64,000 nucleotides of DNA, from contig JAUHVK010000019.1 in NCBI GenBank assembly GCA_030425145.1, positions 37,095-101,094 on the forward strand, read 5' to 3'. The first letter of the stretch is position 1; each line of letters opens with the position of its first letter. The DNA comes from Alphaproteobacteria bacterium. GTDB lineage: Bacteria; Pseudomonadota; Alphaproteobacteria; Rhodobacterales; Rhodobacteraceae. The notes under the pieces were generated by a model. It had not been told where the DNA came from. It saw only the letters and a list, made by a program, of their open reading frames with translations, and did no database searches. Positions 1-8,340 of the stretch are shown here, in pieces. The translations under genes and the position numbers were made by a program.

Positions 1-113
1 TTCTGTGCAACGATGCGCAGGCCTGCTTCTTCGAACTTGGCGTTGATCTTGCCGGTCAGGTTGCGGCGGGTTGCGTCGGGTTTGATGATCGAGAATGTGC
101 GTTCGAGGGCCAT
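1..113 (-). CDS. ndk: Nucleoside diphosphate kinase, N-terminal part (cut by window edge)
   Basis: The first 37 residues are visible on the minus strand and begin [17 protein letters not shown]. This is the standard start of nucleoside diphosphate kinase, which moves the terminal phosphate of ATP onto other nucleoside diphosphates through a phosphohistidine; the histidine lies outside the window. The lysine of the IIKPD strand is the conserved nucleotide-binding residue. The gene continues left of base 1, so only the beginning can be judged. It is divergent from the ABC-F gene at 312. Confidence 0.93.
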   Translation of the reverse strand, partial: MALERTFSIIKPDATRRNLTGKINAKFEEAGLRIVAQ

Positions 114-177
114 GATGGTCGCTCCGTGGTTTGGGTTTTCGATTGGTGCGCCCGTTAGCATGCGGGTTTGGCATTGG

Positions 178-275
178 AAAGCCCTTGGAAGGGCTTTGCA
201 TCCTTGCTGCGCAAGGATTTGAGGGCTCTGCCCTCAAACTCCCGAAGTATTTTTGAACCAGAGAAGCCAAGGGTG
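178..275. repeat. Triple-hairpin intergenic element with TATTT/AGAAG tail
   Basis: Three short inverted repeats follow one another: arms 178-184/191-197, 200-207/211-218 and 221-226/230-235. They are followed by a CCCGAAGTATTTTTGAA stretch and an AGAGAAG tail. A single-hairpin version with a similar tail lies at 12297-12346, between ilvB and ilvH. Both sit in intergenic gaps. I believe such hairpin-plus-tail blocks recur in Roseobacter genomes, but that is from memory and cannot be tested here. Role unknown; it may form structured RNA or be a small dispersed repeat. Confidence 0.55.
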
Positions 276-311
276 CTGGTCTGTCGTCACGGGCATTGCT
301 ATGGGCGTGCC

Positions 312-2165
312 ATGTTGAAGATCGAAGACATCACCTATTCCGTTGAAGGCCGCCCGTTGTTTGAAGGGGCGTCAGCCGTCATTCCCGATGGGCACAAAGT
401 GGGCCTTGTCGGGCCGAACGGGGCCGGAAAGACAACGCTCTTCCGGTTGATCCGGGGCGAGCTGGCACTGGAGGGTGGCAGCCTGTCGGTGCCGCGCGGC
501 GCGCGGATCGGCGGAGTGAGCCAAGAGGTGCCAGGGTCTGCGGTGTCGTTGATTGATACGGTGCTCGCCGCCGATACGGAGCGGGCGGCCCTCATGGCTG
601 AGGCAGAGACTGCGACCGATGCCGGGCGGATCGCCGATGTGCAGACGCGGCTGGCGGATATTGACGCCTGGTCGGCGGAAGGCCGGGCGGCAGCGATCCT
701 CAAGGGTCTGGGCTTTGACGATGACGAGCAACGGATGCCGTGCTCGGCCTTTTCGGGTGGTTGGCGCATGCGGGTGGCTTTGGCGGGGGTGCTGTTTACG
801 CAACCCGATCTGCTGTTGCTTGATGAACCGACCAACTACCTCGATCTAGAAGGAGCGCTGTGGCTGGAAAGCTATCTGGCGAAATACCCTTATACGGTGA
901 TCGTGATCAGCCACGACCGAGGTTTGCTCAACCGAGCGGTGGGGTCGATCCTGCATCTCGAAGACCGGCGATTGACCTATTATCAGGGCCCCTATGACCA
1001 GTTCGCGCGGCAGCGGGCGGAACGGCGGGCGCAGGCGGCGGCGGTGGCCAAAAAGCAGCAGGCCCGGGTGGCGCATCTGCAGAGCTTTGTCGACCGGTTC
1101 CGCGCCAAGGCCAGCAAAGCCAAGCAGGCGCAGTCGCGTCTGAAGATGATCGAGCGGATGGATATGGTGGCGGCCCCCGAGGACATCGCCAAGCGCGTCT
1201 TTTCCTTTCCGCAGCCCGACGAGTTGTCGCCGCCGATCATCCGGGTCGAAAATGGCGTGACCGGCTATGGTCAGACTGAGGTGCTGCGCAAGCTGGACCT
1301 GCGGATCGACCAGGATGACCGGATCGCACTTCTGGGCAAGAACGGACAGGGCAAATCCACTCTCGCCAAACTGCTGTCTGACCGTCTGCCCTTGATGGCG
1401 GGTCGGATCACGCGATCCTCGAAGCTTCGCATCGGTTTTTTCGCCCAGCATCAGGTGGACGAGTTGCATGTGGACGAGACGCCGCTCGACCATTTGCGGC
1501 GGGCACGGCCGGACGAGATGCCGACGCGGCACCGAGCGCGATTGGCAGGGTTTGGCCTGATGGCGGCGCAGGCGGAAACCGTTGTCGGCAAACTGTCAGG
1601 TGGCCAGAAAGCGCGCCTATCGCTGCTTTTGGCCACGCTCGACGCGCCGCATCTGCTGATCCTCGACGAACCGACCAACCACTTGGATATCGAGAGCCGC
1701 GAAGCGCTGGTGGAAGCACTAACCGCCTATTCCGGGGCAGTGATCCTTGTCAGCCACGACATGCATCTGTTGTCGATGGTGGCAGACCGGCTTTGGCTGG
1801 TGAAAGACGGGACGGTCGCGCCCTATGAGGAAGACCTCGATGCCTACCGGGCCATGCTGCTGGCTGCTGACAAACCGGTGAAGGCCGAAAAGCCCAAGCC
1901 TGCGCGCCCTGCCCGTCCCGACCGCGACACCATGCTGGCGCTGCGCGCCGAGGTGCGCAAATGCGAAGCGCGGGTCGAGAAGATCGAAGAGATGCGCGAG
2001 ACACTCGCGACTAAGCTCGCCGATCCGGCGCTCTATGAGGATGCGCGCAAGGGTGAGCTGGAGACCTGGAACAAGAAATACGCCGAGATCATGGACGGGT
2101 TGCGCCGCGCCGAGGCGCTTTGGGAATCCGCGCTGGAAAAACTTGAAATGGCGGAAAACGCCTGA
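312..2165 (+). CDS. ABC-F family ATPase (YheS-like)
   Basis: A soluble protein of 617 residues with two ABC ATPase domains and no membrane segments, the layout of the ABC-F family, which acts on ribosomes rather than in transport. Domain 1 has Walker A GPNGAGKTT (34-42), signature FSGGW (147-151) and Walker B LLLLDEPTN (167-175). A charged linker (about 230-290) precedes domain 2 with GKNGQGKST (342-350), LSGGQ (428-432) and LLILDEPTN (448-456). The C-terminal tail (about 520-617) is Lys/Glu-rich and likely coiled coil. The N-terminus and length fit the YheS branch better than EttA. An ATG at 168 is in frame, but its extra 48 residues read through the hairpin element, so 312 is preferred. Exact paralogue assignment is uncertain. 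Confidence 0.9.
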   Translation: MLKIEDITYSVEGRPLFEGASAVIPDGHKVGLVGPNGAGKTTLFRLIRGELALEGGSLSVPRGARIGGVSQEVPGSAVSLIDTVLAADTERAALMAEAETATDAGRIADVQTRLADIDAWSAEGRAAAILKGLGFDDDEQRMPCSAFSGGWRMRVALAGVLFTQPDLLLLDEPTNYLDLEGALWLESYLAKYPYTVIVISHDRGLLNRAVGSILHLEDRRLTYYQGPYDQFARQRAERRAQAAAVAKKQQARVAHLQSFVDRFRAKASKAKQAQSRLKMIERMDMVAAPEDIAKRVFSFPQPDELSPPIIRVENGVTGYGQTEVLRKLDLRIDQDDRIALLGKNGQGKSTLAKLLSDRLPLMAGRITRSSKLRIGFFAQHQVDELHVDETPLDHLRRARPDEMPTRHRARLAGFGLMAAQAETVVGKLSGGQKARLSLLLATLDAPHLLILDEPTNHLDIESREALVEALTAYSGAVILVSHDMHLLSMVADRLWLVKDGTVAPYEEDLDAYRAMLLAADKPVKAEKPKPARPARPDRDTMLALRAEVRKCEARVEKIEEMRETLATKLADPALYEDARKGELETWNKKYAEIMDGLRRAEALWESALEKLEMAENA

Positions 2166-2211
2166 CCCGCTTGGGGTTGCCACGCGGTTGCGGCGGCTGT
2201 AGCGGTCTGAC

Positions 2212-2835
2212 ATGGATCCGACTTTTATCATCTCTGCTTTCGTCACGCTCTTTGTGGTCATTGACCCGATCGGGCTGACACCGGTGTTCATCGCGCTGAC
2301 ACCCGGCATGACCGTTCAGCACAGGCGGGCGATTGCCGTTCGGTCCACGGTGATCGCAGCGGGTCTTCTGTTTCTCTTTGCCTTTTTCGGGGAACAGGTG
2401 CTAGGTTTCATCGGCATCTCTATGCCCGCATTCCGCATTGCGGGCGGTATCCTGTTGTTTCTGACGGCGCTGGATATGTTGTTTGAGCGGCGCACGAAGC
2501 GTCGGGCGGATAAGGTCGAGGTGGATGACCTGCCTGACCCGTCGGTCTTTCCAATCGCCATTCCCTTGATTGCCGGCCCCGGTGCAATTGCGTCGATCAT
2601 TCTGCTTGTGGGACAGGCCGAAACCTCGCTGGACATGGCCGCCGTGCTGGGGGTGATGGTCGGGGTTCTGATCCTTGTTTTCCTGATGTTTCTGAGCGCG
2701 TCACTGATTGAGCGGGCCTTGGGCAAGACCGGGATCGTGGTTGTGACCCGGCTGTTGGGGATGCTGCTGGCCGCGCTGTCGGTGCAGTTCGTTCTGGACG
2801 GTATTCGCGGATTTGGGCTTGCTCTGGGCAGCTGA
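2212..2835 (+). CDS. MarC family integral membrane protein
   Basis: 207 residues, nearly all hydrophobic, with about six membrane segments. The N-terminal pattern FVTLFVVIDPIGLTPVF and the central FPIAIPLIAGPGAI are typical of the MarC (UPF0056) family. The family's function is unsettled: the early link to multiple antibiotic resistance in E. coli was not upheld. It starts 46 bases after the ABC-F gene on the same strand and may be cotranscribed. No strong ribosome binding site is visible. Confidence 0.88.
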   Translation: MDPTFIISAFVTLFVVIDPIGLTPVFIALTPGMTVQHRRAIAVRSTVIAAGLLFLFAFFGEQVLGFIGISMPAFRIAGGILLFLTALDMLFERRTKRRADKVEVDDLPDPSVFPIAIPLIAGPGAIASIILLVGQAETSLDMAAVLGVMVGVLILVFLMFLSASLIERALGKTGIVVVTRLLGMLLAALSVQFVLDGIRGFGLALGS

Positions 2836-2898
2836 CCCGCCCCTACACAATCGTGCCGTGCGGCCCTACATGATTAATATGTGGCTTGGGGATCAGAA

Positions 2899-3480
2899 AT
2901 GACAGCAATGGACTATGGCAATCTGGCCTATCTGGTGCTGCTGGGAGCGGTGCTCGTGTTCTGGTTTTTCATTCAGAACCGGCAGAGCCTGAACAAGACA
3001 TTGCAGCAAGGCGCAGTCTGGGGGCTGATCTTTCTCGGCGTGATTGCCGCTGTGGGCCTTTGGGGCGACATTCGTCAAACCGTTCAGCCGCAGCAGTTGG
3101 TCATGTCGGACGCGGGCCGGATCGAGGTGCCGCGTGGCCCCGACGGTCATTATTACCTGACGCTCGAGATCAATGACACCCCGGTACGGTTTGTCGTTGA
3201 TACCGGCGCGACCAGCATGGTGTTGACCCAGGAAGACGCCGCGCGGGTTGGATTGGGTGAAGATGATGTGATTTTCTATACCGAGGCGATGACGGCAAAC
3301 GGACCTGTTCGCACGGCGCCTGTTCGTCTGGCCGATGTGGCTCTGGGGCCGTTTCACGATCACGATGTGCGGGCCTTCGTCAACGAGGGAGAGATGTCCA
3401 AGTCGCTTTTGGGAATGGAATATCTCAACCGTTTCGCCCGTCTTGAAATCAACAATGGCCGGCTGATCCTTGAACGGTGA
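2899..3480 (+). CDS. Membrane-anchored retropepsin-like aspartic protease (TIGR02281 type)
   Basis: About 193 residues. Two N-terminal membrane segments (roughly 5-25 and 38-55) are followed by a single retropepsin-like domain with the catalytic signature VVDTGATS and a downstream LLGMEYLNRF motif. Proteins of this build (clan AA aspartic protease, TIGR02281) are common in alphaproteobacteria and are presumed dimeric proteases facing the periplasm; substrates are unknown. Starts at 2881 (GTG), 2899 (ATG) and 2908 (ATG) are all in frame. I chose 2899 because a GGGGA stretch lies about seven bases upstream. Confidence 0.85.
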   Translation: MTAMDYGNLAYLVLLGAVLVFWFFIQNRQSLNKTLQQGAVWGLIFLGVIAAVGLWGDIRQTVQPQQLVMSDAGRIEVPRGPDGHYYLTLEINDTPVRFVVDTGATSMVLTQEDAARVGLGEDDVIFYTEAMTANGPVRTAPVRLADVALGPFHDHDVRAFVNEGEMSKSLLGMEYLNRFARLEINNGRLILER

Positions 3481-3500
3481 CCCCCCGTTTCTGGGGGGTT
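3481..3500 (+). terminator. C/G hairpin after the aspartic protease gene
   Basis: A C-run directly after the stop codon pairs with the G-run of CTGGGGGG across a short GTTT loop. There is no long T-run, so at most a weak terminator. Confidence 0.4.
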
Positions 3501-3554
3501 GGCGGACACCACAGCTTAAGTTACGTTCACAGAATACCGAAGTAAGAGACCACG

Positions 3555-4367
3555 ATGCGCCACTCGCTGCCACTTGCGCCGCAGTTTTATGTTACTGCGC
3601 CTCAGCCCTGCCCGTATCTTCCGGGCCGGATGGAGCGCAAGCTGTTCACCGCCCTTCAGGGTGAAGCGGCGGATAAGCTGAACAACAGCTTGTCGAAACA
3701 GGGATTCCGTCGGTCTCAGAACGTGCTCTACCGCCCGTCCTGTTCGGATTGCAGCGCCTGCCTTTCTGCGCGGATTTCGGTCGAGGCGTTTCGCCCGTCG
3801 CGGAGCCAGAAGCGGACGCTGAAGCGGAACGCGCATCTTCGCCGCCATGCCACCAGCGCATGGGCAACCGAAGATCAATACGAGCTGTTCCGGACCTATC
3901 TGGATGCGCGCCACGCTGATGGCGGCATGGCCGATATGGATGTGTTCGACTTTGCTGCAATGGTCGAGGAAACACCGATCCGATCGCGGGTGATCGAGTA
4001 TTCGGACACCGAAACCCGACAGCTGCAGGCGGTCTGTCTGACCGATGTGCTTGATGACGGGTTGAGCATGGTCTATTCGTTCTATTCCCCCGACGTTCCA
4101 GCGCAGAGCCTTGGCACTTACATGATCTTGGATCATGTCGAGATCGCACGGGAGGCCGGGCTGCCCTATGTCTATCTGGGCTATTGGGTGCCGGGCAGTG
4201 ACAAGATGGGATACAAGTCGGCGTTCTCTGGTCTCGAGCTCTATCGCCAAGGTGGGTGGGAACCCTTCCGCAAGCCCGACAGCTATTCGTCCGACATTCA
4301 TCCGATGTCGACCGACCCGATTGCAGAGCAGGTTGCGAATATCTCGCTTCCCGACCTTCGGAGCTGA
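3555..4367 (+). CDS. bpt: Aspartate/glutamate leucyltransferase (arginyltransferase family)
   Basis: 270 residues. The enzyme transfers leucine (or arginine) from aminoacyl-tRNA to the N-terminus of proteins, marking them for ClpS/ClpAP degradation in the N-degron pathway. Family features are the N-terminal cysteine cluster (CPYLPGR, then [12 protein letters not shown]), the YRPSC motif and the C-terminal block [16 protein letters not shown]. Length equals that of typical alphaproteobacterial Bpt (about 250-275). The leucyl-type assignment follows the bacterial family; substrate preference cannot be read from the sequence. Confidence 0.93.
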   Translation: MRHSLPLAPQFYVTAPQPCPYLPGRMERKLFTALQGEAADKLNNSLSKQGFRRSQNVLYRPSCSDCSACLSARISVEAFRPSRSQKRTLKRNAHLRRHATSAWATEDQYELFRTYLDARHADGGMADMDVFDFAAMVEETPIRSRVIEYSDTETRQLQAVCLTDVLDDGLSMVYSFYSPDVPAQSLGTYMILDHVEIAREAGLPYVYLGYWVPGSDKMGYKSAFSGLELYRQGGWEPFRKPDSYSSDIHPMSTDPIAEQVANISLPDLRS

Positions 4368-4451
4368 TTACCTGACATTCATGCACCGTTTCTGCGGAAC
4401 GGAATAGGATTTGGCACGTTCCCTTGCCGCAAAGACAAAGGAGCAAACCAA

Positions 4452-4838
4452 ATGTCGGAACGTGATAAACTGGTAATGCCCATCGCAAAGATGGCCCGCA
4501 GCAACGACAAATTTCGCGAAGTGGTTTGGACTGGCGACAACAGCCAGCTTGTGTTGATGGCCATCCCCGAAGGCGGCGAGATCGGCGGCGAAACCCATGA
4601 GGGACACGATCAGCTTTTGTATTTCGTGGATGGTATGGGCAAAGCCAAGATCGGCGATGACGAGATGGAAGTCTCGTCCGGCGATGTGGCGATTGTGCCT
4701 TCGGGCAAGTACCACAACTTCAAGAACACCGGCTCGGGCATGATGCGTCTCTACACAACATATTCTCCGCCCGAGCATGAACCGGGCACGGAACACGACA
4801 CCAAGGCGGATGCCGAGGCTGACCCGAACGAAGATTGA
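4452..4838 (+). CDS. Cupin domain protein
   Basis: 128 residues forming one small beta-barrel cupin. Motif 1 is seen around GGETHEGHDQLLYFVDGMG with metal-ligand histidines and a glutamate, and motif 2 around GDVAIVPSGKYHNFKN. A clear AAAGGAG ribosome site lies upstream of the ATG. The C-terminus is acidic and repeats E/D/H residues. Cupins of this size bind a metal and may be isomerases, dioxygenases or sensors; nothing here fixes the substrate. It ends just before a strong bidirectional terminator. Confidence 0.85.
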   Translation: MSERDKLVMPIAKMARSNDKFREVVWTGDNSQLVLMAIPEGGEIGGETHEGHDQLLYFVDGMGKAKIGDDEMEVSSGDVAIVPSGKYHNFKNTGSGMMRLYTTYSPPEHEPGTEHDTKADAEADPNED

Positions 4839-4856
4839 TCTGCGCATCGCAACAAA

Positions 4857-4890
4857 AAAGGCCGCTCTGATGAGCGGCCTTTCTTGCTTT
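4857..4890. terminator. Bidirectional terminator between cupin gene and TRAP operon
   Basis: Perfect 11-bp inverted repeat (4857-4867 with 4872-4882), TGAT loop, A-run on the left and T-rich sequence on the right. It serves the convergent cupin and TRAP permease genes. Confidence 0.85.
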
Positions 4891-4903
4891 TCCTAAGACA
4901 GGA

Positions 4904-7258
4904 TCAGTTCTGGATCAGGTCCGGCAGGATGGTCACGATACTTGGGAAGAGCCAGAGCAAGGCAAGGCCCAGAACCTGAATCCCAACGAAAGGCATGACA
5001 CCTCGGTAGATGTGGCCTGTCGTTACCTCTTTCGGCGCAACACCGCGCAGGTAGAACAGCGCAAAGCCAAACGGCGGTGTCAGGAACGAGGTCTGCAGGT
5101 TGATCGCAATCATGATCGTTACCCAAGCCGGATCGAGCGTACCGCCGTAGATCACCGGGCCAACGATCGGCACCACGATGTAGATGATCTCGAGGAAGTC
5201 GAGCACGAAGCCCAAGACGAACAGGATCAGCATCACGACAAGGAACACGATGGTTTCATTGTCGAAGGACCGCAGGAAGTCCTGAATGTAATGCTCACCA
5301 CCAAAGGAGATCAGCACGAGGTTCAGAAGCTGCGAGCCGATCAGAATGGTAAAGACCATCGACGTCACCTTGGCGGTTTCCCGCACGACGGGACCCAGGA
5401 TGTCTGTCCGGAACAGAACCCAGCAGCTGTACAGCAAGCCGAAGAAGGCAAAGTGATACGCCACCTGTGCCAGGACATAGGCCACCCAATCTTCGAGTGG
5501 GATACCCTCACGGCTGATACGCAGGTCGAAGTTGACGCCCAGCAGGATCATGATCACCAGAGCCAAAGAGGACCAGATGATGATCTTGGCGTAACCGTCT
5601 TCTTCCTTCAGCTTACGATAAGCCGCGAGCATGATGGCGCCAGCCGCACCCAGTGCCGCAGCGGGCGTCGGGTTGGTGATGCCGCCAAGGATCGAACCAA
5701 GCACCGCAACGATCAGGATCAGCGGCGGGAAAACAACCCGCAGCAGTTCGTTCTGCGCCAGACGCCCCATCCCGGCCCAGACGCCATACATGGTCAGCAC
5801 CATGGGAATGGCGAGGATCAGGAAGGTCGCACCGGCACCGGTCAGCGGCGAGATGAAGATCACGTCACAGAGGAACGCCAAAACAACGCCGATCCCGCCC
5901 ACGATCAACGGCAGCGGGGCCGAGGACGGCGACACGCCGCGTGCGAGGATCAGAACCAGAGCCAGCAGCGTGAACACGGTCGCAACCCCCGTACCAATCG
6001 GTGCAGCGTTCTCGCGTGCCTCGATCAGGGCTGCAGCGCGCTCTTCTTCGGTCAGCTCGACAACTTCGCCGGTGTCACCGGATTCCGCCATCGCAGCGCG
6101 CTGAGCAACCGCCTCGTCCCAGGTCTCTTGGCCGTGGAGGTCGATCATTGCCGCCTGACACTGCTCGGACACGTTGGTCCGTAGGCTCGGCCCCTCGGCA
6201 CGTTCAGCATAGTCAGAGACAGAGATCGACTGGCTGCCAATGATGCCAGCGCCAAAGCCGATGGAGATTGCGAGGATCAGCCCGACGGGCGCAGCAAGGT
6301 ACCATGTCAGTGCCTCACCACGTGTGACGACTTCGCCAGTCTCACCGGCCATCTGCACCGGCGGCGCACTGGACGGACGCAGAAGCGCAAAACCAAAAGC
6401 GTAGAGACCATAGAGCAAGGCCAGGAAGAGGCCCGGCAACAGAGCGGCCTGGAACAGCGTCCCAACGGAGAGAACCGCAGGTTCACCCAGATAAGTCAGC
6501 GCATCGCTACAGCCAGCAAGCTGAGCGCGGGTTTCCTGACCCGTCGCATAGAGGTCACCGACAAGTGTCCCAAGAAGAACGATCACGATCGACGGCGGAA
6601 TGATCTGCCCCAGAGTACCCGATGCGGCAATCACACCAGTCGCCAGTTCAGGCGAGTAGTTGTTGCGCAGCATGGTCGGCAGAGCCAGCAGGCCCATCGT
6701 CACAACCGTTGCACCGACGATGCCGGTGGAGGCAGCGAGGAATGCGCCGACGATCACGATCGACACAGCCAGACCACCCGGCAGCGGCCCGAACACGCGC
6801 GCCATGGACGTCAACAGGTCTTCGGCAATGCGCGAACGTTCCAGCGTGATGCCCATCATTACGAACATCAGCACAGCCAGCAGCGTTTCGATCGACTGGC
6901 CCGCAATCACGCGTTCGTTGATCCGGTTCACGATGAAGGAGATGTTCCGCTCCATCGCCTGTTCCCAACCACCTGGGAATACAGGTTCTTCGATCCGCGG
7001 TAAGTCCGGGTATCGGAAGACGGATATCGCATCTCGGGCGATGCCCTCAGCGACGATCGCCGCAAATTCAGGTGAGCCTTTGTCGATGGCTTGGTGGATC
7101 AGCAATCCAGCCGAGTCGAGCGCGGCGATGATGGCAAAGGATATGACCCCTGCACCCGCGATTGCGAAAGCCACCGGGAAACCAGTCATGATCCCGGCGA
7201 AGAGTGTCAGGAAGACGATGAGGATACCGACCTCGACTCCGTCCAGTCCGAAAAGCAT
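4904..7258 (-). CDS. TRAP transporter large permease (DctM family), oversized
   Basis: 784 residues, against about 425 for ordinary DctM. It forms the ion-coupled channel of a TRAP transporter. Family features include the early FLTLFAGIMTGFPVAFAIAG helix, the GTLGQIIPPSIVIVLLG stretch and the C-terminal LQTSFLTPPFGFALFYLRG. Extra material sits in two places: a polar segment at about residues 56-115 after the first helices, and a large insert at about 240-430 holding further helices and a charged soluble loop (343-420) with several Glu and Ala residues. Large DctM proteins of this kind occur with TakP-like 2-oxo-acid binding proteins, which suits the binding protein upstream. Third gene of the operon, 62 bases after the small permease. 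Confidence 0.9.
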   Translation of the reverse strand: MLFGLDGVEVGILIVFLTLFAGIMTGFPVAFAIAGAGVISFAIIAALDSAGLLIHQAIDKGSPEFAAIVAEGIARDAISVFRYPDLPRIEEPVFPGGWEQAMERNISFIVNRINERVIAGQSIETLLAVLMFVMMGITLERSRIAEDLLTSMARVFGPLPGGLAVSIVIVGAFLAASTGIVGATVVTMGLLALPTMLRNNYSPELATGVIAASGTLGQIIPPSIVIVLLGTLVGDLYATGQETRAQLAGCSDALTYLGEPAVLSVGTLFQAALLPGLFLALLYGLYAFGFALLRPSSAPPVQMAGETGEVVTRGEALTWYLAAPVGLILAISIGFGAGIIGSQSISVSDYAERAEGPSLRTNVSEQCQAAMIDLHGQETWDEAVAQRAAMAESGDTGEVVELTEEERAAALIEARENAAPIGTGVATVFTLLALVLILARGVSPSSAPLPLIVGGIGVVLAFLCDVIFISPLTGAGATFLILAIPMVLTMYGVWAGMGRLAQNELLRVVFPPLILIVAVLGSILGGITNPTPAAALGAAGAIMLAAYRKLKEEDGYAKIIIWSSLALVIMILLGVNFDLRISREGIPLEDWVAYVLAQVAYHFAFFGLLYSCWVLFRTDILGPVVRETAKVTSMVFTILIGSQLLNLVLISFGGEHYIQDFLRSFDNETIVFLVVMLILFVLGFVLDFLEIIYIVVPIVGPVIYGGTLDPAWVTIMIAINLQTSFLTPPFGFALFYLRGVAPKEVTTGHIYRGVMPFVGIQVLGLALLWLFPSIVTILPDLIQN

Positions 7259-7320
7259 GTTATGCGGCCTCCCCGCTGTGTGCCGTTAGAGGCATCGTAT
7301 CTTGAGTATTGTTCATTGGC

Positions 7321-8232
7321 TCAGGTCGAACCGGTGTGGATCGCATGCTCGATTTCTTCGGCTTCACTGCCGAACGCATCCCGATCAAGGAACTTGCCTT
7401 CGCTTTCCTCGCCTTCAAGGAACTCCAGAAGCGAGCGCCAGAAGAAGGCCAGCGCGTGCAGGAATGTCAGAGCGCAGAAAGCCACGATCAGGATCTTGAA
7501 GAGGAAATACGCGTCAAAGCCGTTCGGGCTGAAACCGATGGTTTCCACGTTCCAACGGAAGATCCGCGACTGCATCACCATACGGTCCAAGTCGCTGGTC
7601 GCCGTCACGGCAGGTGTCATCAGATGGCGCCACATGAAGAACCATGCGTAGAGATAGGTGATCGTGAGCGCCGGAAGCATGAAGATCATGCAGCCAAACA
7701 TGTCGATGATACGCTTGGTGCCGAATTTGACCTTGGAATAGAACAGGTCGACCCGCACGTGTCCACCCTGCACAAACGTGTACGTCACGCAGAGCGCAAC
7801 GACCATTGCGTTATAGAGCTTGAGCTCTTCCGCCCACCAGCTCAGGTCCTTGGCAAAGGCTGTTCCCAACGGTCCAAGCTGGATTTCCGCAACGCGGAAG
7901 ATACGCTGCAGGAACACGATCATCACTTGTTGGATGACCATCAGCAGACCCGCCCATGCGGCAAAGCGGCCAACTCCATTGGCCAAGCCCTCAAGCCCGC
8001 GGACGCATCCCCAAAGGATGCTGCGCTTCCAGGCGAGGCCGAGCACTGTGACGATGAGAAATGTCGTAAACACGACGAAAAACAGTTCAACAGACGCGCC
8101 ATAGTAGATGAAGCGCATCACCGACGCCGGGTCTGACCAGTTCAGCCAGGATCCGGGATTAAGCACCGCCATCACAAGGTTGTATGGGGCCATTACAATA
8201 TTCTGAAGCACCCACAGGATAAAATCGACCAT
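7321..8232 (-). CDS. TRAP transporter small permease (DctQ family)
   Basis: 303 residues with several hydrophobic segments (about 5-20, 40-60, 90-110, 140-165, 185-205, 245-275). The central VALCVTYTFVQGGHVRVDLFY is a DctQ hallmark. It is longer than the usual 160-200 residues, in step with the oversized large permease, because of N- and C-terminal extensions. The small subunit pairs with DctM in the inner membrane. It lies between the binding-protein gene and the large permease, all on the minus strand. Confidence 0.88.
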   Translation of the reverse strand: MVDFILWVLQNIVMAPYNLVMAVLNPGSWLNWSDPASVMRFIYYGASVELFFVVFTTFLIVTVLGLAWKRSILWGCVRGLEGLANGVGRFAAWAGLLMVIQQVMIVFLQRIFRVAEIQLGPLGTAFAKDLSWWAEELKLYNAMVVALCVTYTFVQGGHVRVDLFYSKVKFGTKRIIDMFGCMIFMLPALTITYLYAWFFMWRHLMTPAVTATSDLDRMVMQSRIFRWNVETIGFSPNGFDAYFLFKILIVAFCALTFLHALAFFWRSLLEFLEGEESEGKFLDRDAFGSEAEEIEHAIHTGST

Positions 8233-8291
8233 ACCATGCCTCTTCTTTGCCCCAGTTTCGGGGCGTCAAGCGTGTCTGGAAAGCGGTGAAA

Positions 8292-8325
8292 AGCCCCGCC
8301 CTGACTTTTCGGTCAGGACGGGGCT
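8292..8325 (-). terminator. Intercistronic hairpin between TRAP binding protein and permeases
   Basis: Fourteen-base arms (8292-8305 and 8312-8325, one G-U-type mismatch) around a TTTTCG loop, 16 bases downstream of the binding-protein stop. Such hairpins in TRAP and ABC operons commonly protect or partly terminate the upstream message, so that more binding protein than permease is made. That role is inferred. Confidence 0.65.
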
Positions 8326-8340
8326 AGAACGCGAGGTAAA

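Noticed and set aside
5012..6184. A 390-codon plus-strand frame opposite the TRAP large permease
   Set aside because: Antisense shadow, rich in His, Arg, Asp and Gln as expected from reversed hydrophobic codons.
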